Source: an uncultured Clostridia bacterium (GTDB lineage Bacteria > Bacillota > Clostridia > Oscillospirales > Ruminococcaceae). From it: DNA of 6,038 bases. Positions within the stretch are counted from its first letter, which is position 1; each line of letters begins with the position of its first letter. Below, in pieces: positions 1 to 5,911 of this stretch. Location: the NCBI GenBank assembly GCA_947165805.1, contig CAMVBT010000159.1, forward strand, positions 1 to 6,038, written 5' to 3'. The notes below the pieces were generated by a model, which saw only the letters and a list, made by a program, of their open reading frames with translations, was not told where the DNA came from and searched no databases. Position numbers and translations under genes: made by a program.

Positions 1-781
1 GGGCATGAAGATAGACGGTATCGACAGCCTTTGCGGCGCGCTCACCAAGCGTATCGAATACTTCGACAGCGTAGGCTGCGTATGCTCCGCCCATGCTCTC
101 GACGTTGTGATGTTCATTCCCGCCGATAAGGATACCGTGGACAAGATAGTGACGAAGGCGCTTGCGGGAGAAACTCTCACCCGCGAGGTGACCGAGCACT
201 ACAAGGGCTTTATCCTCGTTCACCTCGGCAAGCAGTACGCGCGTCTGCACTGGGTACAGCAGTACCACATCGGCGCACTTCGCAACAACTCAAGAAGATA
301 CATGAGCCTGCTGGGTCCCGACACGGGATTTGACGCTATCGAGGATCAGACCTTCGCCAAGAAGCTCGCAATGCTGCTTGACACTCTGGACAGCACCGAC
401 GAGCTGCCGAAGACAATTCTTTACTGCCTCAACCCGCGTGACAACGAAGTTCTCGCGGCGCTGATAAACTGTTTCCAGCAGAGCGGTGTAGTCGGCAAGA
501 TGCAGTTCGGTTCGGCATGGTGGTTCAACGACCAGAAGGACGGCATGGAGCGCCAGCTCATGGCTCTGTCACAGCTCGGGCTCGTGTCAAAGTTCGTGGG
601 AATGCTCACCGACAGCCGCAGCTTCCTTTCCTACACCCGCCACGACTATTTCAGAAGAATACTCTGCAATATGTTCGGCACCCTTATCGAAGAGGGCGAA
701 TACCCGGACGATGTGGAATTCGCGGGGCAGATAGTGAAGGACATCTGCTACAACAACGCGGTAAAATATTTCTCGAAGTAA
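1..781 (+). CDS. uxaC: Uronate (glucuronate/galacturonate) isomerase, C-terminal part (5' end outside window)
   Basis: Cytoplasmic enzyme that isomerises D-glucuronate to D-fructuronate and D-galacturonate to D-tagaturonate, the first step of hexuronate catabolism. The frame is open from base 2 to TAA at 779-781, about 259 residues; the family is usually about 470 residues, so roughly the first 210, including the N-terminal HxH metal site, lie upstream. ATG at 5 is therefore an internal methionine. Diagnostic blocks in order: [53 protein letters not shown] and [20 protein letters not shown] (codons from about 596). The Asp and Arg of TDSR (Asp codon at 611) correspond, from memory of the family, to the strand-8 catalytic pair. 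It ends in the typical [11 protein letters not shown] tail. No disruption is seen. The next gene follows on the same strand after a short gap holding a GC-rich stem-loop. Family assignment is very secure; the symbol follows E. coli usage. Confidence 0.96.
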   Translation, partial: GMKIDGIDSLCGALTKRIEYFDSVGCVCSAHALDVVMFIPADKDTVDKIVTKALAGETLTREVTEHYKGFILVHLGKQYARLHWVQQYHIGALRNNSRRYMSLLGPDTGFDAIEDQTFAKKLAMLLDTLDSTDELPKTILYCLNPRDNEVLAALINCFQQSGVVGKMQFGSAWWFNDQKDGMERQLMALSQLGLVSKFVGMLTDSRSFLSYTRHDYFRRILCNMFGTLIEEGEYPDDVEFAGQIVKDICYNNAVKYFSK

Positions 782-785
782 ATAC

Positions 786-2771
786 ATGACTGCGCGCCTG
801 ACCCGGTTTTTCCGGGCCGGGCGATCGTTGTCTGATGAAACCGGAGGTCTTTATGTTCAGAAAACTCGGAAGTCAGCGGCAGTCATAGCGATACTGCTTA
901 CCGTCACGCTCGTTTCGATGCGCCGGTACAATGACAGCATCATGCTTGAAAGGTCGGTCGTAGGTATGCAGGTGCTTGAAAAACAGGTGCAGTCGGAGCT
1001 CGACAAGCTCCACGACTCATACAAAAGTATGATAAAGGACGAGGCGGTCACGGCATATCTGCCTGTTGCGGCCAAGAACGCCGATGTGTTCGATGCCGCA
1101 TTGAGAGATGAGTTTGACGGGAACAAGGATTTTTACCTGGTAGTCGCCGACGGCAGCGGCAGCATCACCTATCAGTCGTCCACCTATCCGCTGAAGACAT
1201 TCGATTACGCTCCCGTCGCGAACGGCAAGGTTATCAGGGGTACGGCGCGCTGCGACAATGAGATAGTCGCGATGTACGCCGATACGGTAAAGGTGTACGG
1301 AGATACCTATGTCATCTGTCTCGGCTTCACCATGGGAGCCACCGACTGGCTCGACGATGTGATGAAGGTGTCGAACTGCGACGCGACGATATGGAATAAC
1401 AACATACGCTACGCCACGACTCTGCTCAGAGACAACGGCGAGCGCGCCACAGGCACGGAGATAAACGAGGACGTGGGCTGGGCTGTCCTTGACAAGGACG
1501 GCAAATATGAGGGTCAGCATGACGTCGTTGAACGTCATTACTACGTTTCCTACCAGTCGATGAAGGATTACGACGGCAAGATAATCGGAGCGTACTGGGC
1601 AGGCGCGAACGCCTCCGAGGCTGACAAGGAATTTTCCGGTGTGACGACTATAGCGGTCGTGATAGGTATAATAGGAGCGGCGGGTATCGCGGCGTTCATT
1701 TTCATATTCTGCATGAAGCGCGTCACGCAGCCGCTGAAATACGCGGAGGAATATGCCTCCGAGATGCGCGCCGGTCAGCTCGATACCACGAATGTAACGT
1801 TTAGCTTCGCCGACGACGAGGTCGGTCAGTTCGTTGAGATACTGAAAGGCGCGAAGCGCGGCATGAGCGATGTCGTGAGCGATTCCTCGAGGATACTCGC
1901 GTCCATGGCGGAGGGCGACTTCACACAGACTCCGGCTGTCGAATATCCCGGACTGTTCGAGGATATCGAGAAGAACATACTAAAGATAGAGGACGACCTC
2001 GGCAGGACGCTGAGCAATATGAACCTGTCCTCCGACGAGGTGCTTTCCGGCTCCAACCAGATGGCAGAGGGCTCGCAGTCCCTTGCCGACGGTACGACGA
2101 GACAGGCCTCGGCTATCGAAGAGATATCCGCTACTATCGCGGAGGTCTCCTCTCAGGTAGCCTCCACAGCGCAGAATGCCGCCCACGCGGGCGAGCTTTC
2201 CGCTCAGACGCAGGACAAGGTGAACCAGCAGGATGCGCAGATACAGAACATGGTCTCCGCGATGAACGAGATCAGCGACACATCGAAGGAGATAGAGAAG
2301 ATAATCAAGACTATCGAGGACATATCGTTCCAGACGAATATACTTGCGCTCAACGCCGCGGTCGAAGCGGCAAGAGCGGGCGACGCGGGCAAGGGCTTCG
2401 CGGTAGTCGCCGATGAGGTGCGCAACCTTGCCAACAAGTCCGCCGAGGCTGCCAAGAGCACTTCGTCGCTCATCACGGCTTCGATAGACGCGGTCGATAA
2501 GGGCAGCAATATCGCGGCAGCGACAGCGGACTCCATGAAGGAGGTCAAGAAGATGTCCTCCGAGACCGCCGAGCTTATTGCGCAGATAGCCACCGCAAGC
2601 GCCGAGCAGAACGCCTCGATACACCAGATAACCACGGGCGTCGAGCAGATCGCGCAGGTAATACAGACCAACTCCGCCACCGCGGAGGAGACAGCGGCCT
2701 CCTGCGAGGAGCTTTCCGGCCAGTCGAAGCTGCTCAAGGAGCAGGTATCGAGATTCAGGATCAATCAGTAA
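786..2771 (+). CDS. Methyl-accepting chemotaxis protein with extracellular Cache-like sensor; N-terminus probably frameshifted
   Basis: Transmembrane chemoreceptor that would signal through CheW and CheA to the flagellar motor. Numbering from ATG 786 (661 residues): a short hydrophobic stretch at about 31-45 (TM1); an extracellular sensor at about 48-285, ending in [11 protein letters not shown], which resembles single-Cache (sCache_3 type) domains; TM2 at about 286-310; HAMP at about 311-365, with a second HAMP-like stretch (MAEGDFTQ) before the coiled coil; then the methylation and signalling helices. The hairpin tip at 513-549 is near-canonical: [20 protein letters not shown] followed by [15 protein letters not shown]. 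No CheR-tethering pentapeptide is present; the protein ends SRFRINQ. ATG 786 has no evident ribosome binding site, and its first 22 codons run through a stem-loop and a Shine-Dalgarno site. The likely real start is ATG 853 in another frame, with one base missing near 861-870. Function is secure; the start is not. The ligand is unknown. Confidence 0.93.
   Translation: MTARLTRFFRAGRSLSDETGGLYVQKTRKSAAVIAILLTVTLVSMRRYNDSIMLERSVVGMQVLEKQVQSELDKLHDSYKSMIKDEAVTAYLPVAAKNADVFDAALRDEFDGNKDFYLVVADGSGSITYQSSTYPLKTFDYAPVANGKVIRGTARCDNEIVAMYADTVKVYGDTYVICLGFTMGATDWLDDVMKVSNCDATIWNNNIRYATTLLRDNGERATGTEINEDVGWAVLDKDGKYEGQHDVVERHYYVSYQSMKDYDGKIIGAYWAGANASEADKEFSGVTTIAVVIGIIGAAGIAAFIFIFCMKRVTQPLKYAEEYASEMRAGQLDTTNVTFSFADDEVGQFVEILKGAKRGMSDVVSDSSRILASMAEGDFTQTPAVEYPGLFEDIEKNILKIEDDLGRTLSNMNLSSDEVLSGSNQMAEGSQSLADGTTRQASAIEEISATIAEVSSQVASTAQNAAHAGELSAQTQDKVNQQDAQIQNMVSAMNEISDTSKEIEKIIKTIEDISFQTNILALNAAVEAARAGDAGKGFAVVADEVRNLANKSAEAAKSTSSLITASIDAVDKGSNIAAATADSMKEVKKMSSETAELIAQIATASAEQNASIHQITTGVEQIAQVIQTNSATAEETAASCEELSGQSKLLKEQVSRFRINQ
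796..822 (+). terminator. GC-rich stem-loop after uxaC, weak terminator candidate
   Basis: CCCGG (802-806) pairs with CCGGG (812-816) around a TTTTT loop. An outer GCC (796-798) can pair with GGC (820-822) across a 3x3 internal loop. It begins about 15 bases after the uxaC stop, where a terminator or transcript-end hairpin is expected. The T-run is in the loop and not after the stem, so this is not a textbook intrinsic terminator. It also lies inside the reading frame that opens at 786, which argues that this stretch is really intergenic. Confidence 0.4.
843..855 (+). promoter_or_regulatory. Strong Shine-Dalgarno and ATG, out of frame with the chemoreceptor body
   Basis: GGAGGT at 843-848 is followed after CTTT by ATG at 853-855. 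This is the best translation start signal between uxaC and the chemoreceptor. The frame from this ATG reads [11 protein letters not shown] and then hits TAG. The sequence MFRKL is a normal beginning for a membrane chemoreceptor: a short basic cytoplasmic tail before the first membrane helix. The long frame that carries the rest of the protein is offset by one base. The site therefore decides the true start and implies a frameshift just downstream. Confidence 0.7.
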
Positions 2772-2777
2772 CAGAGC

Positions 2778-2806
2778 ACGGCACGGGGAGAGGTTCCCTG
2801 TGCCGT
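2778..2806 (+). terminator. 12-bp stem-loop after the chemoreceptor gene
   Basis: The arm at 2778-2789 (ACGGCACGGGGA) pairs with 2795-2806 (TCCCTGTGCCGT) over 12 bp with one G-U wobble and a 5-base loop. It starts six bases after the chemoreceptor TAA. The tail ATCTTGAT has few U residues, so it may terminate weakly, stabilise the transcript end, or act as a processing barrier that lowers downstream expression. The amidohydrolase start lies 31 bases further on, so some read-through is plausible. Confidence 0.55.
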
Positions 2807-2836
2807 ATCTTGATAAGAGAACAAAAGGGTATCTGT

Positions 2837-3619
2837 ATGAAAGTAATTGATTTCCACACCCACCCGTATCTTTCGCGGGACGAGTTCATGTGCTTCTATC
2901 CCGAGTGCTTTGAGCCGTCGCCGGAACAGCTGAGAGCCGATGTTGTGCGCGCCGGCATATCCCATATCTGCGGCAGCGTACTGATAAAGAGCAGGCCTTA
3001 CACAGCCGGGGAGGGCTTCGCGTATATCCGTGAGTGCAACGACAAGGCTCTTGAGCTGAAAGAACGGCTCGGCGACTTCTACACGCCGGGATTTCACATT
3101 CACCCGCATTTCGTTGACGAGTCGGTCGCCGAGATCGAACGTATGGCGAAAAAAGGGGTACGGCTGATAGGCGAGCTTGTACCGTATATGCACGGCTGGA
3201 GCGATTATTCGGACAAGCGGCTCCATACTATCCTCGAAGCCGCGGAGCAGTACGGAATGACGGTCAGCTTCCACACCATGAAGGACGAGCAGAAGGAAAT
3301 GACCGAAATGTCAGCCGCGCACCCGAAACTCAATTTCGTCGCCGCGCACCCGAACGAAAGGGAGCTGTTCCTGCTGCACCTTGAAAGGCTCCGCAAATTC
3401 GATAATTTTTATCTCGATCTCTCGGGGACGGGCATTTTCAGATACGGACTTATCGCATACGGCGTAAACAGGGCAGGCTCGGAAAAATTCATCTTCGGCA
3501 CGGACTATCCTATCTGCAACCCGCGTATGTATTGTCAGGCTGTCCTTCAGGAGCCCATAACCGACGCGGACAGGGAGAACATACTTTACAGGAACGCCGC
3601 CGCGCTGCTGCGGCTGTGA
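2837..3619 (+). CDS. Metal-dependent hydrolase of the amidohydrolase superfamily (amidohydrolase-2 type), substrate unknown
   Basis: Predicted 260-residue cytoplasmic TIM-barrel hydrolase or decarboxylase. Visible landmarks: VIDFHTHP at the N-terminus with the metal-binding pair His7 and His9; a histidine-rich FHIHPHF (86-92); IGELVPY with Glu113; His146 in SFHTMKD; His171 in VAAHPNERE; and Asp223 in FIFGTDYP. This order (HxH, His, His, Asp) is the amidohydrolase-2 family pattern (COG2159/PF04909 as I recall it), with the FGTDYP motif near the end. The C-terminal DRENILYRNAAALLRL is also typical. I chose ATG 2837 because AAAAGGG lies just upstream and the protein then starts directly with the first strand. 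An in-frame TTG at 2810 would add nine unconserved residues. The gene follows the chemoreceptor on the same strand across a stem-loop and converges with the membrane protein gene. No signal peptide. The reaction cannot be read from the sequence. Confidence 0.86.
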   Translation: MKVIDFHTHPYLSRDEFMCFYPECFEPSPEQLRADVVRAGISHICGSVLIKSRPYTAGEGFAYIRECNDKALELKERLGDFYTPGFHIHPHFVDESVAEIERMAKKGVRLIGELVPYMHGWSDYSDKRLHTILEAAEQYGMTVSFHTMKDEQKEMTEMSAAHPKLNFVAAHPNERELFLLHLERLRKFDNFYLDLSGTGIFRYGLIAYGVNRAGSEKFIFGTDYPICNPRMYCQAVLQEPITDADRENILYRNAAALLRL

Positions 3620-3633
3620 GCGTCTGAGGGCAG

Positions 3634-3682
3634 AAAAAAACGGCATCCTCCGCAGCCTTATGACTGCGCGGAAGATGCCGTT
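3634..3682 (-). terminator. Intrinsic terminator of the minus-strand membrane protein gene
   Basis: Arms 3639-3655 and 3664-3682 form a long hairpin (AACGGCATC paired with GATGCCGTT, plus an inner CCGC/GCGG region with one mismatch and a two-base bulge). On the plus strand it is preceded by A7 (3634-3640), which on the minus strand reads as a T7 tract immediately after the stem. That is a classic Rho-independent terminator for the minus-strand gene, about 45 bases past its stop codon. On the plus strand no T-run follows, so for the amidohydrolase transcript it would be at most a hairpin end. Confidence 0.85.
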
Positions 3683-3683
3683 C

Positions 3684-3710
3684 GGTCATTCCGATGACCC
3701 TCGGTGAGGG
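3684..3710. repeat. Two further small stem-loops in the convergent junction
   Basis: GGTCAT (3684-3689) and ATGACC (3694-3699) form a perfect 6-bp stem with a TCCG loop. CCCTC (3698-3702) and GAGGG (3706-3710) form a perfect 5-bp stem with a GGT loop. The two overlap by two bases, so they exclude each other in part. They sit between the large terminator and the stop codon of the minus-strand gene. They may help block read-through from the plus strand. Confidence 0.5.
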
Positions 3711-3726
3711 CGCTTTATGTACGGGA

Positions 3727-4431
3727 TCATTCCGTCACTGCGCGTCCGAGAGTTTTTGTTGTCTGTTTCAATGTGCAGATATAAAATACGGTACCCACGG
3801 TAGAAACGATCATAGGCACGATCATCAATATATAGCTTATCAAGCTGCCGATGAAAGCCATTCCAATAAGCACTTCTATAACGATATCTGCCATGTGGAC
3901 CGCTACTTCAACGGAATAAGCCGCAATGATCACTTTCTTTGTCAGAGCTATCCGCTCACAGTCCTTATCTGACTCCCGACAGGGGTCGAGTGACAATATG
4001 CTCCTGAGAATGGCAAGGGCAGCCATAAGGGCAAACACACCCGCAAACAGTTTGAGCATGCCGGTGACAGTTAAATTCAGAGAGTCCAGTATCGGAGACA
4101 CGATATATGCGACGATGCCCGCTATGACCCAGATCAGCGCTTTCGAGAACATAGGTGCGTCCTTTCTTGCGCTGTTTATCCCGATGATATATACGACCAT
4201 CGCGATAATACTCAGGATACCTCCGATCAGGCTTTCCAGTATGATGATCAGAAATTCGGCAGCTGTCTGCAAAGACAGTTCATCGCCGGGATTTTCTATC
4301 AGTGTGATGATATCTCTTCCGTATGTCATGATTGATAATGTGAAGATGAACAGCAGCACCGTGGAGATCAGTGTGATTATTTCGGCTCTGTATATTAATG
4401 TTACTCCGCGGTATGCATTCGGGTATTTCAT
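3727..4431 (-). CDS. Uncharacterised multi-pass membrane protein
   Basis: Predicted 234-residue integral membrane protein that I do not recognise. It begins MKYPNAYRGVTLIYRAEIITL: a short polar N-terminus and then hydrophobic segments at about 18-36, 60-86, 98-116, 125-147, 167-190 and 193-220, so about six helices. The loop at 148-166 is charged and carries two cysteines (DPCRESDKDCER). No catalytic or transport motif is evident. The start at 4431 is chosen because minus-strand AGGAGA (4441-4446) lies nine bases upstream; the earlier in-frame ATG at 4498-4500 overlaps a promoter -10 candidate. It is a single-gene unit with its own promoter candidates and a strong terminator. Its base composition is lower in G+C than its neighbours (27 of 60 bases G or C at 3841-3900, against 38 of 60 in the chemoreceptor at 2401-2460), partly as expected for a hydrophobic protein. 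A sensor, channel or stress-related membrane protein are all possible; none can be chosen. Confidence 0.82.
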   Translation of the reverse strand: MKYPNAYRGVTLIYRAEIITLISTVLLFIFTLSIMTYGRDIITLIENPGDELSLQTAAEFLIIILESLIGGILSIIAMVVYIIGINSARKDAPMFSKALIWVIAGIVAYIVSPILDSLNLTVTGMLKLFAGVFALMAALAILRSILSLDPCRESDKDCERIALTKKVIIAAYSVEVAVHMADIVIEVLIGMAFIGSLISYILMIVPMIVSTVGTVFYICTLKQTTKTLGRAVTE

Positions 4432-4440
4432 TGTTTGAAG

Positions 4441-4447
4441 TCTCCTC
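4441..4447 (-). promoter_or_regulatory. Ribosome binding site of the membrane protein gene
   Basis: On the minus strand GAGGAGA ends nine bases before ATG 4431-4429. No comparable site precedes the in-frame ATG at 4500, so this fixes the start and removes 23 residues from the longest possible reading frame. Confidence 0.75.
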
Positions 4448-4465
4448 TCATCGGACAGTTTTTTC

Positions 4466-4487
4466 TGCATGATACAGAATTCATGCA
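4466..4487. repeat. Perfect inverted repeat TGCATGA-N8-TCATGCA
   Basis: TGCATGA (4466-4472) and TCATGCA (4481-4487) are exact reverse complements separated by eight bases. The repeat overlaps the predicted transcription start (about 4484) of the nearer minus-strand promoter. It could be a repressor operator with half-sites about 15 bases apart centre to centre, or a 7-bp leader hairpin in the mRNA of the membrane protein gene. Confidence 0.5.
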
Positions 4488-4490
4488 TAC

Positions 4491-4520
4491 ATTTTACCAC
4501 ATTTTACTATCTGAAAACAA
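4491..4520 (-). promoter_or_regulatory. Promoter candidate (proximal) for the membrane protein gene
   Basis: On the minus strand TTGTTT (4515-4520) is the -35, followed by an 18-base spacer and TAAAAT (4491-4496) as the -10. The -10 is preceded by TGG, matching the extended -10 pattern TGN. Transcription would begin near 4484, giving a leader of about 53 bases to ATG 4431. A palindrome covers the -35. Confidence 0.5.
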
Positions 4521-4528
4521 GTGTTTTC
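4513..4528. repeat. Perfect 16-bp palindromic element GAAAACA-AG-TGTTTTC
   Basis: GAAAACA (4513-4519) and TGTTTTC (4522-4528) are exact reverse complements around AG. The element contains the -35 hexamer of the proximal minus-strand promoter (4515-4520). A dimeric repressor bound here would occlude RNA polymerase. It lies upstream of the start site of that promoter and within the leader of the distal one. Confidence 0.55.
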
Positions 4529-4576
4529 CGGAATATTTGAAAAATTTTTTTGGATTCTTGAAATTTCCGATTTAAT

Positions 4577-4604
4577 ATTGTAAAAAAACATAAAGATTTG
4601 TCAA
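4577..4604 (-). promoter_or_regulatory. Promoter candidate (distal) for the membrane protein gene
   Basis: On the minus strand a consensus TTGACA (4599-4604) is followed by a 16-base spacer and TACAAT (4577-4582), five of six matches to the -10 consensus. By hexamer match it is better than the proximal candidate. It would give a leader of about 140 bases containing both inverted repeats, 4513-4528 and 4466-4487. Confidence 0.55.
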
Positions 4605-4678
4605 TATATCTAATCCTGATACGGCTGATATGTGCAATGTGTACAAATACAGCATACGCATTTCCCTCACTATAACTA

Positions 4679-4707
4679 TTGATTTCGTAAGTAAGTTCTG
4701 ATATAAT
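4679..4707 (+). promoter_or_regulatory. Promoter of galE
   Basis: TTGATT (4679-4684), a 17-base spacer, and a perfect TATAAT (4702-4707) preceded by TGA, an extended -10. This is a strong housekeeping-sigma promoter by eye. Transcription would start near 4714, leaving a leader of about 78 bases to the galE ATG. Confidence 0.75.
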
Positions 4708-4723
4708 TAGAATGATTAATGTG

Positions 4724-4740
4724 GCGGCGCCGCAGCTGCG
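4724..4740 (+). repeat. Two overlapping GC-rich palindromes in the galE leader
   Basis: GCGGCGCCGC (4724-4733) and CGCAGCTGCG (4731-4740) are each perfect 10-bp palindromes that share three bases. They lie just after the predicted galE transcription start, in otherwise AT-rich DNA. They could be protein-binding sites or fold in the RNA. No known motif is recognised. Confidence 0.4.
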
Positions 4741-4776
4741 CACAAGACTAAATAACGCTCACGGGCACAGAAAAAC

Positions 4777-4782
4777 AGGAGG
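4777..4782 (+). promoter_or_regulatory. Ribosome binding site of galE
   Basis: AGGAGG ends nine bases before ATG 4792. Another ATG at 4784 is only one base from the site and reads Met-Glu-Leu-stop, with its TGA overlapping the galE ATG. Spacing and protein homology both point to 4792 as the start. Confidence 0.85.
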
Positions 4783-4791
4783 CATGGAACT

Positions 4792-5808
4792 ATGAAGATA
4801 CTTGTTACGGGCGGAGCCGGATATATCGGCTCACATACGGTGGTCTCGCTGCTGGAGAACGGCTATGAGGCTGTGGTCGCGGATAATCTGGTCAATTCGT
4901 CTGTGAAAAGCATCGAGCGTGTTGAGAAGATAACCGGCAGAAAGGTAAAATTCTACAAGGCCGATACTCTCGACCGCGAGGCGATGAAGCATATACTCGA
5001 CACGGAGAATGTTGATGCCTGCATACATTTCGCGGGACTCAAGGCCGTGGGCGAGTCGGTGCAGAAGCCTTGGGAATACTATGAGAACAACATTCAGGGA
5101 ACACTTATACTCGTTGATGAGCTGCGAAAGCATAATGTGAAGAACTTCATATTCTCCTCGTCCGCCACGGTGTACGGCGACCCGGAATTCATACCGATAA
5201 CCGAGCAGTGCCCCAAGAAGGCCTGCACCAATCCCTACGGCTGGACCAAATCCATGCTTGAGCAGATACTGACGGATATCCAGAAAGCCGATCCCGAGTG
5301 GAACGTGATACTTCTGCGCTACTTCAATCCCATAGGCGCCCACAAGTCAGGTCTCATCGGCGAGGACCCGAACGGCATTCCGAACAACCTGATGCCCTAT
5401 ATCACACAGGTGGCGGTCGGCAAGCTGAAGGAACTCGGCGTATTCGGCAATGACTACGATACCGTGGACGGAACGGGAGTGCGCGACTATATCCATGTCG
5501 TTGATCTCGCGGACGGTCATGTGAAGGCGCTCGACAAGATAAAGGAGAAATGCGGCCTGAAGATATACAACCTCGGCACGGGCAACGGCGTAAGTGTGCT
5601 CCAGCTCGTAAAGGCGTTCGAGGGATCCACGGGTCAGAAGGTGCCGTATTCGATAAAGCCCCGCCGCGCCGGTGATATCGCGACCTGCTATGCCTCGGCC
5701 GATCTGGCTGAGAAGGAACTCGGCTGGAAGGCGAAATACGGCATCAAGGAAATGTGCGAGGACTCGTGGCGCTGGCAGTCCATGAATCCCAACGGCTATG
5801 AGGACTGA
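4792..5808 (+). CDS. galE: UDP-glucose 4-epimerase
   Basis: NAD-dependent cytoplasmic epimerase that interconverts UDP-glucose and UDP-galactose: the last Leloir step, and the supply of UDP-galactose for polysaccharides. The 338 residues equal the E. coli GalE length. It is an extended short-chain dehydrogenase: Rossmann GGAGYIGSH (Gly7, Gly10, Gly13); Asp31-Asn32 in VVADNLVNSS at the adenosine ribose; FAGLKAVGESV; catalytic Ser124 in FSSSATVYG; and Tyr149-x-x-x-Lys153 in NPYGWTKSMLEQ. The substrate-side motifs are RYFNPIGAH, IPNNLMPYI and GTGVRDYIHVVDLADGH. It ends WRWQSMNPNGYED, as is usual for the family. It has a strong promoter and ribosome binding site. A UDPGP-family gene follows 103 bases downstream on the same strand, suggesting a joint UDP-sugar unit. 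No defect is seen. Some GalE enzymes also accept UDP-GlcNAc; this cannot be decided here. Confidence 0.97.
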   Translation: MKILVTGGAGYIGSHTVVSLLENGYEAVVADNLVNSSVKSIERVEKITGRKVKFYKADTLDREAMKHILDTENVDACIHFAGLKAVGESVQKPWEYYENNIQGTLILVDELRKHNVKNFIFSSSATVYGDPEFIPITEQCPKKACTNPYGWTKSMLEQILTDIQKADPEWNVILLRYFNPIGAHKSGLIGEDPNGIPNNLMPYITQVAVGKLKELGVFGNDYDTVDGTGVRDYIHVVDLADGHVKALDKIKEKCGLKIYNLGTGNGVSVLQLVKAFEGSTGQKVPYSIKPRRAGDIATCYASADLAEKELGWKAKYGIKEMCEDSWRWQSMNPNGYED

Positions 5809-5911
5809 AAGATAAGCCGGGATCAGCGTATATGGCATTAATGTCATTGTTCCTTGTCACAGCGCGTACAGGGAAACACTAAAGGATAAAATGTTGCGGG
5901 AGGCTGTTATC
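5809..5911 (+). other. Gap between galE and the UDPGP-family gene
   Basis: The 103 bases contain no clear terminator. TGGCATTAATGTCA (5833-5846) is a near-perfect palindrome with one G-T pair. A TTGTCA at 5854-5859 resembles a -35 but has no good -10 at 16-18 bases, so an internal promoter is doubtful. Co-transcription from the galE promoter is the simpler reading. GGGAGG at 5898-5903 serves the next gene. Confidence 0.4.

Larger units (their letters stand above)
4432..4791. other. AT-rich divergent intergenic control region
   Basis: This 360-base stretch separates the membrane protein gene from galE and contains no convincing gene. It holds the ribosome binding site and two promoter candidates for the minus-strand gene (4491-4520 and 4577-4604), a promoter for galE (4679-4707), two perfect 7-bp inverted repeats (4466-4487 and 4513-4528), A/T tracts (A5T7 at 4540-4551, A7 at 4582-4588) that may bend DNA, and a GC-rich palindromic patch (4724-4740) in the galE leader. 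The stretch 4608-4678 shows nothing I can name. Confidence 0.7.

Noticed and set aside
5..7. ATG at 5 as the start of the first gene
   Set aside because: The uronate isomerase frame is already open at base 2 and the family is about 470 residues, so this Met is internal.
858..872. Programmed -1 ribosomal frameshift site in the chemoreceptor start
   Set aside because: CAGAAAACTC does not fit the X-XXY-YYZ slippery pattern and no clear stimulatory hairpin was found directly downstream; a plain indel is simpler.
1980..2624. Long minus-strand open frame of 214 codons inside the chemoreceptor
   Set aside because: It is antisense to the conserved signalling domain, gives an Arg/Leu/Gly-rich unrecognisable protein, and is explained by the GC-rich codon bias of the gene opposite.
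2810..2836. TTG at 2810 as the amidohydrolase start
   Set aside because: It adds nine residues before the conserved first strand and lacks a better ribosome binding site than ATG 2837.
3694..3972. Plus-strand 92-codon frame opposite the membrane protein and its terminator
   Set aside because: It starts in the junction hairpins, has unusual composition and lies antisense to a better-supported gene.
4432..4500. Longer start (ATG 4500) for the membrane protein
   Set aside because: The ATG overlaps a promoter -10 candidate and has no Shine-Dalgarno; ATG 4431 has AGGAGA at good spacing.
4507..4743. Minus-strand 78-codon frame across the control region
   Set aside because: It has no good ribosome binding site and overlaps promoter candidates on both strands; it looks like chance.
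4784..4795. Three-codon minigene Met-Glu-Leu-stop overlapping the galE start
   Set aside because: Its ATG is one base from the Shine-Dalgarno, too close for initiation, and short chance frames like this are common.
5891..5911. In-frame ATG at 5891 as start of the UDPGP-family gene
   Set aside because: AAAGGA is only four bases upstream, while ATG 5912 has GGGAGG at eight bases and gives the usual family N-terminus. It remains a minor alternative.
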